DNA of 64,000 bases from contig NC_085049.1 of assembly GCF_963662255.1 (NCBI RefSeq), positions 51,406,837 through 51,470,836 on the forward strand, in the 5' to 3' direction. This document shows positions 62,501 to 64,000 of the stretch, piece after piece. Position 1 is the first letter of the stretch. Each line of letters starts with the position of its first letter. This DNA is from Cinclus cinclus (lineage: Eukaryota > Chordata > Aves > Passeriformes > Cinclidae). The notes below the pieces were generated by a model that worked only from the letters and a program-made list of their open reading frames with translations, was not told the DNA's origin and did not search any database. The translations under genes and the position numbers were made by a program.

Positions 62501-63621
62501 GAGGCAAAGTAAAATAATTCTTGTTCCTCTCCCTGCTTCCACTGAAGAGTTACACTTTTTCAAGACCGAGTTGAAGGGGGTAGATTCTTAACACAGACTG
62601 AGAAATCCAAATTATCTAACTTCTGTTGGTCACATTTCAGGCCCTGAGGTAGATCTGAAGGAGTCATTCTTGTCTCTTACCATCTGAAGAATGAAAAAGA
62701 ATTTCACAGCAGGATTTATCAGCTTGTTTCAAGTACCACCCCTGCGATGTAATGTTTCACAGTTTGGATGTGGTTGCTCCTCTCTACTGATTATAAAAGT
62801 CTGGACAACCCTTTCAGTTGTGGTCTTTCACTTGCTATTTATTTCTCATTTATTATCATGTTTCTTTAGGAAATCTGGTATGTAATTAATGATATGACCT
62901 GTAGAGCAAACTGACATTCAAAAACAGCCGTAGAGATGAATATCAGCTGTGGAAACAAGGTTCACTGTAGTTAACATGGGCATTTATATTTATACCAGCT
63001 AGAAGCAGTGTCAATACAGCACAACTGAGATCCTCAAATATGTAGTCCCAATGATAAAAATACAACCTAATACTTCTGTAAGGTAGAAGTCTGTTAGTAA
63101 GAAATATTGCTCGCATTTAGTAGCTTATTTCCTTATAATGGGTTTCAAGAGTTACTAATTCATTACGCTCCAGAACCTGGAAACAGCTGAAAAGTAAAAG
63201 CCATGAAATCATATTTATTAGCTATGCTGAATTGCCTCTTTATAAAATAAATTCACAGTTTTTGTAGAGACAGATGTTCAACATTGCATTACTGAATGGT
63301 TCAGTTCTCAGAAAGATTTTCTGATTTATGTGGTTCAGGATTAAACAAATCAGCAAGCGGTAATCAAGCATCCATAAAAAAAAAGGAAATGGACTAAAGC
63401 TGACCTTTGTGCCATGTGTCAAGAAAACAACTCTGCCACATTTATATCCAGTAAACCTGTGCAAAAAGTTGTTTAGAAATATGTTTTTTGTCACGTGAAA
63501 AAAGAAAGGGCAGGTAACCTCAAAAGAAGATAAACTTCTCTGAAACTTCAGAAGTATTCACTCTCCTTGCCTTTTCTCTTTTAGTAAAGTCAGGTATTGT
63601 CCCTAATGAACAGACTGTAGG
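56539..63621. other. gene-poor intergenic DNA
   Basis: No gene recognised. T-rich low-complexity runs occur at about 56785-56831 (GGTTGGTTG and TTTTTTGTTC units) and about 58423-58441. Open frames are short and without recognisable protein pattern. In other vertebrates RASSF9 and NTS lie beyond ALX1, but no exon of either was recognised here. Confidence 0.6.
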
Positions 63622-63821
63622 NNNNNNNNNNNNNNNNNNNNNNNNNNNNNNNNNNNNNNNNNNNNNNNNNNNNNNNNNNNNNNNNNNNNNNNNNNNNNNN
63701 NNNNNNNNNNNNNNNNNNNNNNNNNNNNNNNNNNNNNNNNNNNNNNNNNNNNNNNNNNNNNNNNNNNNNNNNNNNNNNNNNNNNNNNNNNNNNNNNNNNN
63801 NNNNNNNNNNNNNNNNNNNNN
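63622..63821. other. assembly gap, 200 N
   Basis: A run of exactly 200 N. The round length suggests a scaffolding placeholder or estimated size rather than a measured one. The open frame drawn through it on the minus strand (63590-63910) is an artefact. Confidence 0.99.
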
Positions 63822-64000
63822 GGAGTCTGCTGTTGAATCTGGATCACATCTGAAGATCTCATAATTATCAGTTTGAGGCTGTAACCCTGCAAAATGAATT
63901 TTATCTTCATTTATTCAGTGAGAAGAGAGAGTTTGAGACAAAAACTCTACGTATTTTAGTTTTTAAAAATTGTTACATAGGCAAAATAGAATGATGATCT
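63822..64000. other. short unassigned flank after the gap
   Basis: 179 bases of unique-looking AT-rich sequence with no feature recognised. Confidence 0.7.

Noticed and set aside
1..64000. tRNA, rRNA, bacterial operon, CRISPR array or virus-derived coding genes
   Set aside because: None was recognised. The only retroviral traces are LTRs without coding genes.

Overview
The window is vertebrate nuclear DNA, almost certainly from a bird. It has one spliced protein-coding gene, AT-rich introns and intergenic DNA, several CR1 retrotransposon 3' ends (one ending in the ATTCTATG-type octamer repeat typical of birds), and two avian-type retroviral LTRs. It contains no bacterial-style operon, CRISPR array, tRNA or rRNA that I can recognise. 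The species cannot be fixed from sequence alone. A songbird is plausible, but that is inference.

The gene is ALX1 (also called CART1), an aristaless-like paired-class homeobox transcription factor, on the + strand. Four coding exons join in frame with consensus splice sites (3519-3744, 5907-6211, 9786-9914, 20941-21261). They give an intact 326-residue protein, or 328 from an in-frame ATG six bases upstream. The homeodomain is at residues 132-191 and is split by intron 2; a C-terminal OAR motif lies near residues 305-322. ALX1 acts in neural-crest-derived frontonasal mesenchyme, and in Darwin's finches the locus has been linked to beak shape, so regulatory sequence here is of real interest.

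Layout: 1-3340 is upstream DNA with a CpG-rich stretch (about 960-1960). A TATA-like box and pyrimidine-rich leader precede exon 1. Intron 1 (2.2 kb) carries a second CpG-rich block and a palindromic homeodomain-type site. Intron 2 is 3.6 kb. Intron 3 (11 kb) holds a CR1 copy and two older CR1 remnants. The 3' UTR follows 21261 and has poly(A) signals. From about 22 kb to the end the window is gene-poor: a solo LTR with a 5-bp target duplication (25471-26095), a decayed second LTR (about 34040-34815), another CR1 end (about 47435-47560), simple repeats, several short perfect inverted repeats, and a 200-base assembly gap (63622-63821).

The best unexplained coding signal is a possible terminal exon at 56344-56538 (+). 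It is a 64-codon open stretch with a good splice acceptor and a charged, heptad-like C-terminus, and I cannot assign it to a family. I found no clear novel multi-gene system.
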